The notes beneath the pieces were generated by a model. It saw only the letters and a program-made list of their open reading frames with translations. It made no database searches and had not been told where the DNA came from. Both the position numbers and the translations under genes were made by a program. A stretch of DNA of 64,000 bases from Virgibacillus natechei (GTDB lineage: Bacteria > Bacillota > Bacilli > Bacillales > Amphibacillaceae), in NCBI RefSeq assembly GCF_026013645.1, contig NZ_CP110224.1:2170001-2234000 (forward strand), in the 5' to 3' direction. Below are positions 30,837 to 40,809 of this stretch, piece after piece; the first letter of the stretch is position 1; every line of letters begins with the position of its first letter.

Positions 30837-31688
30837 TTAAATATTCATATGATAAACGGGGTATGTCCCTAATATATTGACTTGACATCCCAGTGCTTCT
30901 AATTCTGCCTTCACACCAGGAAAAAGGACATCATCGAACGGTTGATCAACATCCACGATAAAGAAATAATTTCCCAGCCCTGTTTTCGTTGGCCTTGATT
31001 CAATTTTTGATAAGTTCATTTTCCGCCATGCGAAAGCTGATAAAACTTGATGTAATGCACCTGAATGATCGCTAGGTAAGGTAATTAAAAGGGTCGTTTT
31101 ATCGGACTGCACAGGATGTTTAATAGCCATCTGCTGTTTATCCTTTGTTAATACAACAAAGCGCGTATGATTATTTGAATAATCATGAATGTTTTCTGCA
31201 GCTATTTTCAATCCATACTCCTCGGCTGCCAACTTATTTCCGATAGCAGCTACGGAACTACTACTTTCACCTACCATTTCAGCTGCCTTCCCTGTTGAAG
31301 CTGCAAAATGAATCGTTGAACTTGCTAAATGCTGATGTATATACTGATGACATTGTGCTATAGCATGACTATGAGAATGAACTTCTGTAATTTCAGAGAG
31401 TTCACCCGAAAATGCAGGATGTACAAGTAAATGTTGCTGTATTGGAACTACTATTTCCGCCATTATAGGTAACCTTACTTTATGGACAAGGTAATCTACC
31501 GTTAATTGCACCGTCCCCTCTATCGCGTTTTCCAATGGAACTACACCAATATCTATTTGATTTTGATCAACAGCATCTATACATTCAGGTATCGTATCAA
31601 AGCTTTGTTTATTTTCCCCATTAAAAGCAGTATCCACTGCTAACTTTGTAAATGTCCCCTTAGGACCTAAATATCCTATTGTAGTCAA
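30837..31688 (-). CDS. pheA: Prephenate dehydratase
   Basis: 283 residues; turns prephenate into phenylpyruvate in phenylalanine synthesis. IGYLGPKGTFT begins the catalytic domain, which holds NNHTRFVVL (the TRF motif). A C-terminal ACT domain for Phe feedback shows SGALHQVLSAFAWRKMNLSKIESRPTKT. It follows obgE; pheB, the ACT protein between obg and pheA in B. subtilis, is not here. Confidence 0.96.
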   Translation of the reverse strand: MTTIGYLGPKGTFTKLAVDTAFNGENKQSFDTIPECIDAVDQNQIDIGVVPLENAIEGTVQLTVDYLVHKVRLPIMAEIVVPIQQHLLVHPAFSGELSEITEVHSHSHAIAQCHQYIHQHLASSTIHFAASTGKAAEMVGESSSSVAAIGNKLAAEEYGLKIAAENIHDYSNNHTRFVVLTKDKQQMAIKHPVQSDKTTLLITLPSDHSGALHQVLSAFAWRKMNLSKIESRPTKTGLGNYFFIVDVDQPFDDVLFPGVKAELEALGCQVNILGTYPVYHMNI

Positions 31689-31743
31689 CTATCTTCTCTC
31701 CCTATTGTAACCAATAATTTATCTATTTATATAAATGTTGGTT

Positions 31744-33024
31744 TTATTCAATAAATTCAAATTCAAAATCCAATAATCGAATGGTGTCTCCATCATTCGC
31801 TCCCCGCTTTCGTAATTCTTCGTCAACACCCATACCACGTAATTGCCTTGAAAAACGCTGAACAGCTTCATCTCTTGCGAAATCAGTCATTTTAAATAGT
31901 TTCTCAATTTTTTCACCTGATAGAACAAACGCACCATCCGGATCACGCGATATTTGGAATGGGGCATCTTCTACTTGATAACGATAGACAACCTTTTCCT
32001 CTGTAGGCTGTATTTCGGTTGCTACTTTTGGAATCTCGTCCAATGTGTCTGCAATTGCAAATAAGATATCTCGTAAACCTTCTTTTGTAAGTGCTGATAT
32101 CTTATAAATTGGTAAATCTTCTCCTAATTGTTCTTTAAAGTCCTGTAAATTTTCTTCAGCACCAGGCATATCCATCTTATTTGCTGCAATAATTTGTGGT
32201 CTATCCATTAATTTTGGATCGTATTCTTTCAATTCCTGATTAATCTTCACATAATCATCATATGGATCTCTTTCTTCTATTTTAGCCATATCAACGACAT
32301 GAACAATTACTCTTGTCCGCTCAATATGACGAAGAAAACGATGGCCTAACCCAACGCCCTCATGAGCACCTTCAATTAATCCAGGCAAATCTGCCATTAC
32401 AAAACTTCGTTGGTCACTTGTATCCACCACGCCAAGATTAGGGGCTAAAGTTGTAAAATGATAATCTGCAATTTTAGGCTTAGCGGCACTAACGACAGAT
32501 ATAAAGGTCGATTTTCCTACGCTAGGAAATCCTACAAGTCCTACATCTGCCAATAATTTCAATTCTACTTTAATATTCTTTTCCTGACCAGGCTCGCCGT
32601 TTTCGGCCATATCCGGCGCAGGATTACGTGGTGTAGCAAAACGCGAATTTCCACGGCCACCACGGCCACCTTTAACGATAACAGCCTGTTGTTCATGGGT
32701 TGTTAAGTCTGCTATCACTTCATCTGTTTCTTCATCTATGACAGTAGTTCCTGGAGGCACTGGAATAATCAAAGATGTAGCATTTTTACCATGCTGATTT
32801 TTACTCATCCCATTTTCGCCACGTTTACCTTTAAACTGACGATTATAGCGAAAATCCATTAATGTGTTAAGCCCTTCATCAACCTCAAAAATTATGTCAG
32901 CCCCATTACCAGCGTCACCGCCAGCAGGGCCACCTTTTGGAACATATTTCTCACGACGATATGCTACGAGCCCATTACCACCGTCACCAGCCTTCACATA
33001 TACGCTTACCTGATCTACAAACAT
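31744..33024 (-). CDS. obgE: Ribosome-associated GTPase Obg
   Basis: 426 residues. The glycine-rich Obg fold ([20 protein letters not shown], about 1-158) precedes the G domain with GFPSVGKST (G1), [12 protein letters not shown] (G3) and ANKMD (G4), and an OCT domain at the C-terminus. It works in 50S assembly and, in B. subtilis, is needed for sporulation initiation and sigma-B activation. It follows spo0B by 11 bases, the classic spo0B-obg pair. Confidence 0.98.
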   Translation of the reverse strand: MFVDQVSVYVKAGDGGNGLVAYRREKYVPKGGPAGGDAGNGADIIFEVDEGLNTLMDFRYNRQFKGKRGENGMSKNQHGKNATSLIIPVPPGTTVIDEETDEVIADLTTHEQQAVIVKGGRGGRGNSRFATPRNPAPDMAENGEPGQEKNIKVELKLLADVGLVGFPSVGKSTFISVVSAAKPKIADYHFTTLAPNLGVVDTSDQRSFVMADLPGLIEGAHEGVGLGHRFLRHIERTRVIVHVVDMAKIEERDPYDDYVKINQELKEYDPKLMDRPQIIAANKMDMPGAEENLQDFKEQLGEDLPIYKISALTKEGLRDILFAIADTLDEIPKVATEIQPTEEKVVYRYQVEDAPFQISRDPDGAFVLSGEKIEKLFKMTDFARDEAVQRFSRQLRGMGVDEELRKRGANDGDTIRLLDFEFEFIE

Positions 33025-33035
33025 AATTGTTCACC

Positions 33036-33563
33036 TCATACCTTACATGGAATCGAAAATTCACATAATATACCACTTGTTATTTCGTTTACATGTACTG
33101 TTTTATTTTGCTCCATCTGATCTAGATTTAGTTTCAGACGATCTCCTTCATCAATGAAAAGACTAACTTTTATTTGTGAAGATTTTTTAATTTCATTAAG
33201 CTCCAGCGTTAGATCATATAACTCTGTATCATCAGTTGCTTTAACAAGGCTCGTTATAACATCCTGACACTGTTCTACCAACTGCTTATCTATACGTCGC
33301 AAATCTATATTGTCTGTATGTATTTGATAGGTTATGCGTAAATTCATGTAGGTGGTATTAAAACGAATCAGCCATAAAATAAACATAGGTGCATTTAAGC
33401 TCATTAATTTACGTTCCTCATTATAATGATCCATACTCTCTTTTAATTTAGCCTCTGCTTTTTCTGCTTTCCCTATACTTAAATAGCCTTGTACAATTTG
33501 CAAATGGTTCATTAAATCATGTCTATAATATTGTAAGACTTCTAAAGTTTGCTCACTTTCCAT
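33036..33563 (-). CDS. spo0B: Sporulation phosphotransferase Spo0B
   Basis: 175 residues; relays phosphate from Spo0F to Spo0A. The phosphorylated histidine lies in YYRHDLMNHLQIVQGYLSIG (about 12-31), inside the dimerising helical hairpin, and the C-terminal part is a degenerate GHKL-like domain. It sits between rpmA and obgE as in B. subtilis. Confidence 0.92.
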   Translation of the reverse strand: MESEQTLEVLQYYRHDLMNHLQIVQGYLSIGKAEKAEAKLKESMDHYNEERKLMSLNAPMFILWLIRFNTTYMNLRITYQIHTDNIDLRRIDKQLVEQCQDVITSLVKATDDTELYDLTLELNEIKKSSQIKVSLFIDEGDRLKLNLDQMEQNKTVHVNEITSGILCEFSIPCKV

Positions 33564-33688
33564 GTGTCTCCCCCCGTTAGAGTATAGCAGAAAAAAAGAG
33601 AAACTTCATGCCGTCACTTAAATTTTTCTGCAGATAGGACATTAGCCTAAAAGCTTAACGCATGCCACGTTTTCTAAGAAACAAGAAA

Positions 33689-33714
33689 ACTCCAACCACT
33701 ATGTTGGTTGGAGT
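33689..33714 (-). terminator. Terminator after rpmA
   Basis: ACTCCAACC (33689-33697) pairs with GGTTGGAGT (33706-33714) and is followed by TTTTCTTG on the minus strand. It separates the ribosomal-protein genes from spo0B-obg, probably with partial read-through. Confidence 0.8.
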
Positions 33715-33729
33715 GTTATAAATCATTAC

Positions 33730-34020
33730 TTAAGCTTCTTGAGCTTCTGGATAGACACTTACCTTTTTACGATCACGGCCGTAACGTTCGAATTTCACAA
33801 CACCATTTACCTTAGAGAAAAGTGTATCATCCTTACCGATGCCCACGTTTTCACCTGGATATATTTTTGTACCACGTTGACGGTATAAAATGGATCCACC
33901 AGTTACAGCTTGGCCATCAGCACGTTTTGCACCAAGTCGTTTAGATTCGGAATCGCGTCCGTTTTTTGTACTACCTGCACCTTTTTTCTGAGCGAAAAAT
34001 TGTAAATCTAGACGTAACAT
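33730..34020 (-). CDS. rpmA: 50S ribosomal protein L27 with Prp-cleaved N-terminus
   Basis: 96 residues. The N-terminal [20 protein letters not shown] holds the LQFFA motif that the protease Prp cuts in Firmicutes to expose the short tail reaching the peptidyl-transferase centre. The gene for Prp lies just upstream. The rest ([28 protein letters not shown]) is standard L27. Confidence 0.98.
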   Translation of the reverse strand: MLRLDLQFFAQKKGAGSTKNGRDSESKRLGAKRADGQAVTGGSILYRQRGTKIYPGENVGIGKDDTLFSKVNGVVKFERYGRDRKKVSVYPEAQEA

Positions 34021-34034
34021 TGATTTGCACCTCC

Positions 34035-34364
34035 TTATTTATTTCGTATCCTCATAAACTGATTATATTCCATTTCAATTGACTGTAATGAAATTAGCAT
34101 TCCTTCAAATAAGAGCTGAACATTATCCATTGTTGCTTTTTCCAACGAACGGGGAAGGCTAACATAAAGATAGCCACCTTCATCTCCCTGTTCTATGTTC
34201 AGGTCTGCTTCACATAATTGCATTACAGCATTAACTGCTCCAATGGACACAGCTGAAACACCTGCACATACTAAATCGTATCCATATGGCCCACTCTCAG
34301 CATGTCCAGTCAATTCAAATGCTGTAATTTCATTATTTGATCGATATACAGTTACATGAATCAT
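34035..34364 (-). CDS. prp: Ribosomal-processing cysteine protease Prp (YsxB)
   Basis: 109 residues of the Prp family. The catalytic histidine lies in [21 protein letters not shown] and the cysteine in the same stretch (VCAGVS), the conserved GHA...DxVCA spacing. It removes the L27 N-terminal extension encoded next door. Placed between rplU and rpmA, as usual. Confidence 0.95.
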   Translation of the reverse strand: MIHVTVYRSNNEITAFELTGHAESGPYGYDLVCAGVSAVSIGAVNAVMQLCEADLNIEQGDEGGYLYVSLPRSLEKATMDNVQLLFEGMLISLQSIEMEYNQFMRIRNK

Positions 34365-34378
34365 AATTGAATATCCTT

Positions 34379-34687
34379 TTATAGGTTAATTTTATCAATT
34401 ACTAATTTCGTATATGGTTGACGATGACCCTGCTTACGAGAATAGTTTTTCTTAGGCTTGTATTTGAATACAGTAAGTTTTTTCTGACGACCATGCTTTT
34501 CAACTTTTGCAGTTACAGACGCACCTTCAACATATGGTGCCCCTACTTTCACATCGTCTCCACCTACGAAAAGAACATTTTCAAATGTAACAGAATCGTT
34601 TGAATCTGTATCAACTTTTTCTACGTAGATTTCCTGACCTTCAGTTACTTTTACTTGTTTACCGCCTGTTTCAATGATTGCGTACAT
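34379..34687 (-). CDS. rplU: 50S ribosomal protein L21
   Basis: 102 residues, [14 protein letters not shown] to the C-terminal [20 protein letters not shown]. The ATG at 34687 is chosen over an in-frame GTG three codons upstream because AAGGAGG is spaced properly for the ATG. First gene of rplU-prp-rpmA, behind a structured leader and a good promoter. Confidence 0.98.
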   Translation of the reverse strand: MYAIIETGGKQVKVTEGQEIYVEKVDTDSNDSVTFENVLFVGGDDVKVGAPYVEGASVTAKVEKHGRQKKLTVFKYKPKKNYSRKQGHRQPYTKLVIDKINL

Positions 34688-34689
34688 AC

Positions 34690-34795
34690 ATTGCACCTCC
34701 TTAATTAACTCAGACTCGCCATGCAGGTACCCTTTACGAGTTTATGACCTGATCTGCGCGGTTGTAGCACTGGTGCTACGATTTATTAACGTATT
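34690..34795 (-). ncRNA. L21 leader RNA
   Basis: The untranslated leader of rplU contains the hairpin GTAGCACC-a-GTGCTAC and then AACCGCGCAGATC and GGGTACCTGCATGGC segments before the ribosome site. This agrees in place and appearance with the Firmicute L21 leader, which is thought to bind L21 for autogenous control. Confidence 0.75.
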
Positions 34796-34797
34796 TT

Positions 34798-34826
34798 ATA
34801 TTACATGGTATCCAGCTATTTGTCAA
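34798..34826 (-). promoter_or_regulatory. Sigma-A promoter of rplU
   Basis: TTGACA (34821-34826), a 17-base spacer and TAATAT (34798-34803) on the minus strand, placed just behind the spoIVFB stop. Confidence 0.85.
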
Positions 34827-34843
34827 TATTAGGTGGAACATTT

Positions 34844-35710
34844 CTAGGAAATATAGTAGACAAGTTCACCGATGGTTTTATTATAATGCTTCCCATGAAA
34901 AAACAGGAGCAAACAATCACCCTCGTCAATAGATTGTCGCTTGTTATTTGGGCCTGTAATGTAAATGGAATGCTTATTATCACGTCTGAAATAACCAAGT
35001 ACATCCTTTAACGGTGTTTCAGATTCCACAAGGATGGGGCTTACAGCTGTAACAGCTGTATTTCCTTCATAACGGTTTAATAAAAAGCGCATGAAAACAT
35101 AATACCGGTTTTTCCATTCCGATCTGTTTTCCATAAAAAGAAATAGCATAATGAAAAACGCACTTAATGTAAATGGAAAAAAGATTAGTTGAAAGAGTAT
35201 GATGACTAAACACGCTGCCATTGAAAATAGAATAACCCAATAATATGCTTTCTTATATGGTGAAAATGCAGATAAGCATAAAAATAAAAGCTTTCCGCCA
35301 TCCAACGGCCAGATCGGTAATAAATTAAATAGAAGGATTACGGTATTATAATAAAAAATTAATTCCAGTACAGAAGAAGGAACGAAACCAACCGGCGTCA
35401 ATAAAAATAAAAGAAAATATATAATTAAATGTTGAAATGGGCCGGCAATAGTAACAAGGGCTTCTTCCCGAATCGGTTTATTCCCATGCTCTTGTGTATC
35501 CATGACACCACCAAACACCCATAGCATAATTCCTTTAATTCGCCAATTAAACACCTTAGCTACGATATAATGACCAAGTTCATGAAACAATACAATGGAT
35601 AAAATGATAGCTAATTCCATAAATGTACCTGTGACAAAAGAGATAACCAAAAACACCATTAATACTGGATGAATATGGACTTTAGGCACATAATCACGGA
35701 GCATCGTCAA
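34844..35710 (-). CDS. spoIVFB: Site-2 metalloprotease SpoIVFB
   Basis: 288-residue intramembrane protease that removes the pro-sequence of sigma-K. Zinc motif FHELGHYIVAKVF (HExxH) lies in the second membrane segment and the third ligand in LPIWPLDGGKLLFLCLS. About six membrane helices, then a soluble C-terminal part of roughly 90 residues. It overlaps spoIVFA by 17 bases; SpoIVFA holds it inactive until signalling. An alternative start is the ATG two codons in. Confidence 0.94.
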   Translation of the reverse strand: MTMLRDYVPKVHIHPVLMVFLVISFVTGTFMELAIILSIVLFHELGHYIVAKVFNWRIKGIMLWVFGGVMDTQEHGNKPIREEALVTIAGPFQHLIIYFLLFLLTPVGFVPSSVLELIFYYNTVILLFNLLPIWPLDGGKLLFLCLSAFSPYKKAYYWVILFSMAACLVIILFQLIFFPFTLSAFFIMLFLFMENRSEWKNRYYVFMRFLLNRYEGNTAVTAVSPILVESETPLKDVLGYFRRDNKHSIYITGPNNKRQSIDEGDCLLLFFHGKHYNKTIGELVYYIS

Positions 35711-36470
35711 CTTGGATCACCTGTACCGGATCAATGTAGTCGTTTTCTTGTTCAATCGAAAAATAAACCGTATCGTTAGCTGTGGTTGGTGTGAACTGAC
35801 CTATTCTTTGGTTACTTCTTACAAATTGGTATAAATGTACATCAACATCACTTAGGTACCCATAGGTTGATTCACTCCCATCTGGATGTTGAACTACTAT
35901 TGTATTATTTGTTTCCTGATCATTTCCTGCAAAAATAATTACACCATCACGTAATGCTGATACGTCCGATGTTTCTTCTGGTGCTATCATGATTCCAGTA
36001 CCATTAACCTGAAACGTTTCCGTTACGCTCCCGCTTACTGGCAATGCTAATGAATCATCATCGCTAATAGCGACTTCTTGATTCTGTTGTTGTGGATTAA
36101 GAGCTAATGGAGCACCAAACGCTTCCTGATACCATAGATTCACTTTAGCAAAAGGAAATTCCTGTGTCAGTGCAGTGCTTGTCCATTCTTTTGGCTTATG
36201 TAGCCAACCTGCGTCTGTCTGTCCCAGCAAAGCAACACCAAAAAAAAGCATGACAGACAACGTACCTTTTAAAATCATACCAGAAGCAACTTTACTTTTC
36301 GTATTCGATTCAAATGCAGCATCTGAAAAGCTAGGAAAGTAACCATGCTTTTCTTCCTCTTGAGGGAAAGGCGGAAATAGTTGTTTCTTCGATTCTTCTT
36401 TCGTAGTCAAACCACGCGTTTTCTTACGTTTTTCAATTGATTGACGGACTTTTTTAACCCCTTTATTCAT
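35694..36470 (-). CDS. spoIVFA: SpoIVFA, regulator of the SpoIVFB protease
   Basis: 258 residues: a basic cytoplasmic N-terminus, one membrane helix (MILKGTLSVMLFFGVALLG), and an extracytoplasmic LytM/M23-like domain (DGVIIFAGNDQETNNTIVVQHPDGSESTYGYL as the fold's core) lacking the zinc ligands, so not a peptidase. It anchors SpoIVFB with BofA in the outer forespore membrane. I take the ATG at 36470 since AGAAGG and GTGAGG lie just before it; an ATG at 36491 has no ribosome site. Confidence 0.88.
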   Translation of the reverse strand: MNKGVKKVRQSIEKRKKTRGLTTKEESKKQLFPPFPQEEEKHGYFPSFSDAAFESNTKSKVASGMILKGTLSVMLFFGVALLGQTDAGWLHKPKEWTSTALTQEFPFAKVNLWYQEAFGAPLALNPQQQNQEVAISDDDSLALPVSGSVTETFQVNGTGIMIAPEETSDVSALRDGVIIFAGNDQETNNTIVVQHPDGSESTYGYLSDVDVHLYQFVRSNQRIGQFTPTTANDTVYFSIEQENDYIDPVQVIQVDDAP

Positions 36471-36535
36471 TAGCCTCACATTCCTTCTCATACATTTATA
36501 TAATTCTATGAGAAAGCGGTTCAGTATATGAATTT

Positions 36536-36572
36536 AAAAGATGTAATGAAGGGTTATTTCATTACATCTTTT
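36536..36572. terminator. Terminator of minD
   Basis: AAAAGATGTAATGAA (36536-36550) pairs with TTCATTACATCTTTT (36558-36572), T-tracts on both strands. Confidence 0.88.
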
Positions 36573-36604
36573 ATTGACCCTGTATTTATTTTATATAGTA
36601 AGCA

Positions 36605-37402
36605 TTATGATCGAACGCCAAAAAACTTTTTCATTTTCTTAAATACACCCTTTTCATCCTCCAACGATTGTAAAGGGACTGTTTCACCTAAAATTCTCCT
36701 GGCAATATTTCGATAAGCAATAGATGCTTTTGAGCTAGAATGTAAGGCAACTGGTTCTCCGTTATTGGATGCTTTAATAACTTCATCATCATCTGTAACA
36801 ATTCCCATAAGGTCAATAGAAAGTACTTGAACAATTTCATCCACTTCTAGCATATCTCCACTCTTCATCATATGACTTCGTATTCGATTAATCGTTAAGC
36901 TTGGTGGATCCATATCCTCTTTTTCCAGTAAGCCGATAATCCGATCAGCGTCTCTGACACTAGATTTCTCTGGTGTTGTCACAACAATGGCTCTATCCGC
37001 TGCGACTACTGCATTTTGAAAACCTTGTTCAATACCTGCTGGACAATCGATAATAATATAATCGTATTCTTGTTTCAATTCTGTCACGATTTTAGTCATG
37101 CCCTCCGTTGTAAGAGATAATTTATCACTCGTTTGTGCTGCAGGTAATAACGATAAATAGTCAAAACGTTTATCCTTAATAAGAGCTTGCTTTAAATTGC
37201 ATCGTTCTTCTATAACATCCACTATATCAAAAATGATACGGTTTTCCAGTCCCATGACTACATCAAGATTCCTTAGACCAATATCTGTATCTATTAAACA
37301 TACTTTTTTCTCCATGAGTGCCAAGGCGGTACCGATATTTGCCGTTGTTGTCGTTTTACCAACGCCACCTTTTCCGGAAGTAATGACGATTGCCTCACCC
37401 AT
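36605..37402 (-). CDS. minD: Septum-site determining ATPase MinD
   Basis: 265-residue deviant-Walker ATPase (SGKGGVGKTTTTANIG at the N-terminus, VCLIDTDIGLRNLD) with the C-terminal amphipathic helix KKMKKFFG that binds membrane. It recruits MinC to block division near poles. Start overlaps minC by 8 bases. Confidence 0.98.
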   Translation of the reverse strand: MGEAIVITSGKGGVGKTTTTANIGTALALMEKKVCLIDTDIGLRNLDVVMGLENRIIFDIVDVIEERCNLKQALIKDKRFDYLSLLPAAQTSDKLSLTTEGMTKIVTELKQEYDYIIIDCPAGIEQGFQNAVVAADRAIVVTTPEKSSVRDADRIIGLLEKEDMDPPSLTINRIRSHMMKSGDMLEVDEIVQVLSIDLMGIVTDDDEVIKASNNGEPVALHSSSKASIAYRNIARRILGETVPLQSLEDEKGVFKKMKKFFGVRS

Positions 37403-38081
37403 TTTGTATCCTCCTTTCGAATCCAGTTATTTCTTTTCTCTTATGTGCAAGTACATGTATTCGATCAACAATAATTTTATCCTGACCTTCATCAATAAGG
37501 CCACACTCCATATACACACCCTCCGATTCATAATCAGGTGCCCTGCTAATATAATCGGCGATTCGGAGTTGGTTTGGTTTCATGTAAGATGCGGCTATGA
37601 AAGCATTACCATCTCCCTCTGCCCCTGCATGAGCGATGCCATACAAACTTCCCATCACATAAATATTCCCTGTTGAAATAACTGTTCCACCAGGATTTAC
37701 GTCCCCAATCAACAAGAGATCTCCATTAACACTGAGAACTTGTCCAGATCTAACAATCCGATTAAAAGATTTGATTTCAGTTTCTTCTTTCCATAAAAGT
37801 GCATCATGCCTGCGAATAACATCTGATTCAAAAGCATGTATGGTGAATCGATTTTCTTCATTTATTATATTTCTTAATTGTTCTTTTTGCTCTTCTTGTA
37901 AATAACGATCTCCTGATTTCACGGTTACCGAAACGGTTGGTTCATCGTCTTTGGGGCGACTTGCCTCGATTTTTTCGGTAAGTTCATGAATAGCATCGCT
38001 AAATGAACATGACTCATCTATAAATAATGTGAGTCCATTCCTTGTACCTTTTATAGTTACAAATTGTTTCTTATCAAGCAA
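37395..38081 (-). CDS. minC: Septum-site determining protein MinC
   Basis: 228 residues. The N-terminal FtsZ-inhibiting domain is followed by the beta-helix domain (VRSGQVLSVNGDLLLIGDVNPGGTV and YVMGSLYGIAHAG) that binds MinD. Forms mreBCD-minCD with its neighbours. Confidence 0.96.
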   Translation of the reverse strand: MLDKKQFVTIKGTRNGLTLFIDESCSFSDAIHELTEKIEASRPKDDEPTVSVTVKSGDRYLQEEQKEQLRNIINEENRFTIHAFESDVIRRHDALLWKEETEIKSFNRIVRSGQVLSVNGDLLLIGDVNPGGTVISTGNIYVMGSLYGIAHAGAEGDGNAFIAASYMKPNQLRIADYISRAPDYESEGVYMECGLIDEGQDKIIVDRIHVLAHKRKEITGFERRIQNG

Positions 38082-38121
38082 TGTTAATCACCTCATTAAA
38101 AGTCCCTCAAACCTCATCATT

Positions 38122-38661
38122 TCAGAATGATTTCTTTCCAGATAATTGTTCTTTCCCCCAGCTGGCGAACGGTTTCATTAAAACCGGATATAAGAATACC
38201 AGAAATAGAAGGTTAGCTAATATAGTTGGTACTAATCGACTCATTAAATAATCCGCCCACAGCATATCTACAAGTCCTACTGTTGAATAGATCATATTAA
38301 TTGATAGATCTGCCAACGTTATTCCAATAACTGCCAGTAATAGTGTTACTAAAATATTTCCATGAAGCAATTTTCTTAGTCCCTGAATAATATAGATGAC
38401 AAATGCGTATGAAAACATGTAAACTCCAAGTATTCCCGTGTACACAATGTCAATTAACAAACCAAAAATGAACGCATATAACACCGAGTAATAGGTATAT
38501 TCTCTGTCATAAAAAACGGATATAAATAGTAAAATTACAAGTACCCAGTGTGGAACTATTAATAAATCACTCATTATTAAACCTGCAGGTAAAAGCTCTA
38601 GAGCAACACCTTCCAATATAAGAAACAAGAAGAGGAGAAAAGGTAGGTATAAGCGTTTCAT
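38122..38661 (-). CDS. mreD: Rod-shape protein MreD
   Basis: 179-residue membrane protein with about five to six helices, starting MKRLYLPFLLFLFLILEGVA. It is part of the elongasome with MreC and RodA. Its start overlaps the mreC stop. Confidence 0.93.
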   Translation of the reverse strand: MKRLYLPFLLFLFLILEGVALELLPAGLIMSDLLIVPHWVLVILLFISVFYDREYTYYSVLYAFIFGLLIDIVYTGILGVYMFSYAFVIYIIQGLRKLLHGNILVTLLLAVIGITLADLSINMIYSTVGLVDMLWADYLMSRLVPTILANLLFLVFLYPVLMKPFASWGKEQLSGKKSF

Positions 38662-39518
38662 TACCCATCCCCCTCATCTTCCAGTGCTCTGTCCACAACA
38701 ATAACCTGATTTATATCATACATATTAGCAGCTGGTTCTACTAACGCTGTCCGCGTCAATCCGTATTGGTCTGGAACAACGTCTTTAACTGTACCGATCG
38801 GTAACCCAGCAGGAAAGACCCCGCCCATACCTGATGATACAACTAACTCCCCTTCTTCAAGTTCATCATCCGATTCTTCAATGATTCTGAATAAAAGTGA
38901 ATCTGTTTCTTCATCAAATCCCTCTATCATTCCATTTATATCCTGCTCTTCTTCACGGGAAATGGTTGCAGAAATTCGATTAAGCTGATCAAAACCGGAT
39001 AGCAATTGAACAGTCGAAGTAAATTCATTCGTAGACTGTATTTTCCCAACCATTCCTTCAGCTGTAATAACTGCCATATTTCTTGCTACTCCATCTTGTT
39101 GGCCCTTATCAATCGTGATCTGTTCAACCCAACGCTCGGGTGAACGGGAAATTACGGTTGCTTGAATCGGATCATAATCCCTGATAGAATCTGTAACATC
39201 CAACGTATTTCGCAGCTCTTCATTCTCTTCTTTGATTTCTTGTACTTCATAAATAAGACTTTTATACTCGGATAATTGTTCTTTTAATAATTGATTCTCA
39301 TTGTACGTATTTCTTACGTCATCAATGTTTGTAAAAACATTTGTGACGAAGTTAACGGGCGTATAAATAACAGTTTGCGCCCAACCAACTGTATCATTTA
39401 TAAATTTTTCAACCGTACTAAGGTCTTCTCTTTCTCTTAATGAAAATCCAATTAAAGAAACAAGAACAATAAACCCTATTAAAAGAATAAATAATTGTCT
39501 CTTACGAAAAAATGACAT
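38661..39518 (-). CDS. mreC: Rod-shape protein MreC
   Basis: 285 residues: an N-terminal membrane helix (LFILLIGFIVLVSLIGFSL), a coiled coil (about 70-110, NENQLLKEQLSEYKSLIYEV), and the two-barrel extracellular domain (ATVISRSPERWVEQITIDKG, GMVGKI). It links MreB with cell-wall synthases. Confidence 0.96.
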   Translation of the reverse strand: MSFFRKRQLFILLIGFIVLVSLIGFSLREREDLSTVEKFINDTVGWAQTVIYTPVNFVTNVFTNIDDVRNTYNENQLLKEQLSEYKSLIYEVQEIKEENEELRNTLDVTDSIRDYDPIQATVISRSPERWVEQITIDKGQQDGVARNMAVITAEGMVGKIQSTNEFTSTVQLLSGFDQLNRISATISREEEQDINGMIEGFDEETDSLLFRIIEESDDELEEGELVVSSGMGGVFPAGLPIGTVKDVVPDQYGLTRTALVEPAANMYDINQVIVVDRALEDEGDG

Positions 39519-39530
39519 AAAAACACCTAC

Positions 39531-40571
39531 TTAATCAATCGATGGACGAGAGGATACATTTGGGTGGGACCGAAAATGCTGAATGTATTCTAATGATTTA
39601 CCTGTTCCAATTGCCACACCATCCAGTGGATTTTCTGTCACAAAAACAGGCATCTTCGTCGCATCACTTATGACATGATCTAAATTTCTTAAGAGCGCTG
39701 CGCCTCCAGATAAAACTATACCGCGATCCATAATATCTGCAGATAATTCAGGTGGCGTTTTTTCTAACGTGTTTTTAACTGCTTCTACTATTGAATCAAC
39801 TGTATCTTTTAGCGAATCGGCTATTTCCTGTGCTGTTACCGATATTGTTTTCGGTAACCCAGTTAGTAGATCACGTCCACGTATCTCCAACTCTTCGTCC
39901 ACTGTAATCCCGCCGGCAGAACCAACATCCATTTTAATGGATTCAGCGGATCTCTCACCTATCATCAAGTTATAATGTTTACGAATATATTGGATGATGG
40001 AATCGTCCATATTGTCACCAGCTGTACGTATGGATCGGCTAGTCACTATTCCGCCTAATGAAATAACCGCGACTTCTGTCGTCCCACCACCGATATCAAC
40101 AATCATGCTACCTGTTGGCTCCCATACAGGTAAACCAGCACCAATCGCAGCAGCAAAAGGCTCGGCAATTGGAAATGCATCTTTTGCACCTGCTTGTTTC
40201 GTAGCATCAATAACCGCACGTTCCTCTACCATAGTAATTCCTGATGGCACACAGATCATGACGTCCGGTTTCCTCGCAAGAAAAGAACGATTCTTCATTG
40301 CTTTTTGAAAATAATATTTCATCATTACTGCGGTTGTATCGTAATCTGCAATAACGCCATCTTTCATTGGTCGAACAACAGAGATATTCCCTGGCGTTCT
40401 ACCAATCATCTTTCGCGCTGAACCTCCTACTGCTTCTACATCACCGGTTTTAGTGTTTTTGGCTACTACTGTAGGCTCTCGTACAACGACACCTTTACTT
40501 TTAACAAAAACCAGTGTGTTTGCAGTACCTAAGTCTATTCCTAAATCTTGTGATAAACTAAATCTTCCCAA
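39531..40571 (-). CDS. mreB: Actin-like rod-shape protein MreB
   Basis: 346 residues; actin fold with phosphate-1 [14 protein letters not shown] and phosphate-2 [16 protein letters not shown]. The TTG at 40571 is selected because AAAGGAAG lies 7 bases upstream and the protein then starts [13 protein letters not shown] at about the normal length; longer readings to 40655 add 28 unlikely residues. Follows radC as in B. subtilis. Confidence 0.96.
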   Translation of the reverse strand: MGRFSLSQDLGIDLGTANTLVFVKSKGVVVREPTVVAKNTKTGDVEAVGGSARKMIGRTPGNISVVRPMKDGVIADYDTTAVMMKYYFQKAMKNRSFLARKPDVMICVPSGITMVEERAVIDATKQAGAKDAFPIAEPFAAAIGAGLPVWEPTGSMIVDIGGGTTEVAVISLGGIVTSRSIRTAGDNMDDSIIQYIRKHYNLMIGERSAESIKMDVGSAGGITVDEELEIRGRDLLTGLPKTISVTAQEIADSLKDTVDSIVEAVKNTLEKTPPELSADIMDRGIVLSGGAALLRNLDHVISDATKMPVFVTENPLDGVAIGTGKSLEYIQHFRSHPNVSSRPSID

Positions 40572-40720
40572 AAAAAATCTTCCTTTCCCAGTTACAATTC
40601 GTTTATTATATGTAGCTTTACTATATCGATGAATTTCAAGTGATGCGATAAACATCCATTTCTATTTTGTCATGTTATGAATTATAAGTGAAATCCTACA
40701 TCTTTGCTAACAATTTAATA

Positions 40721-40756
40721 AGCGCCACTTTCAACGAAAAATCGAAAAATGGCGCT
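40721..40756 (-). terminator. Probable terminator of radC
   Basis: AGCGCCA (40721-40727) pairs with TGGCGCT (40750-40756); an inner CGA..TCG pairing shortens the loop. T-tract is weak. Confidence 0.5.
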
Positions 40757-40809
40757 ACATTATAGCTCGTCTATATAATTATACGAAAAAAATAGTAAAA
40801 TAGATAGTG

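Noticed and set aside
34805..35011. Small ORFs on either strand near the spoIVFB 3' end
   Set aside because: They are out-of-frame readings of spoIVFB and of the rplU promoter region.
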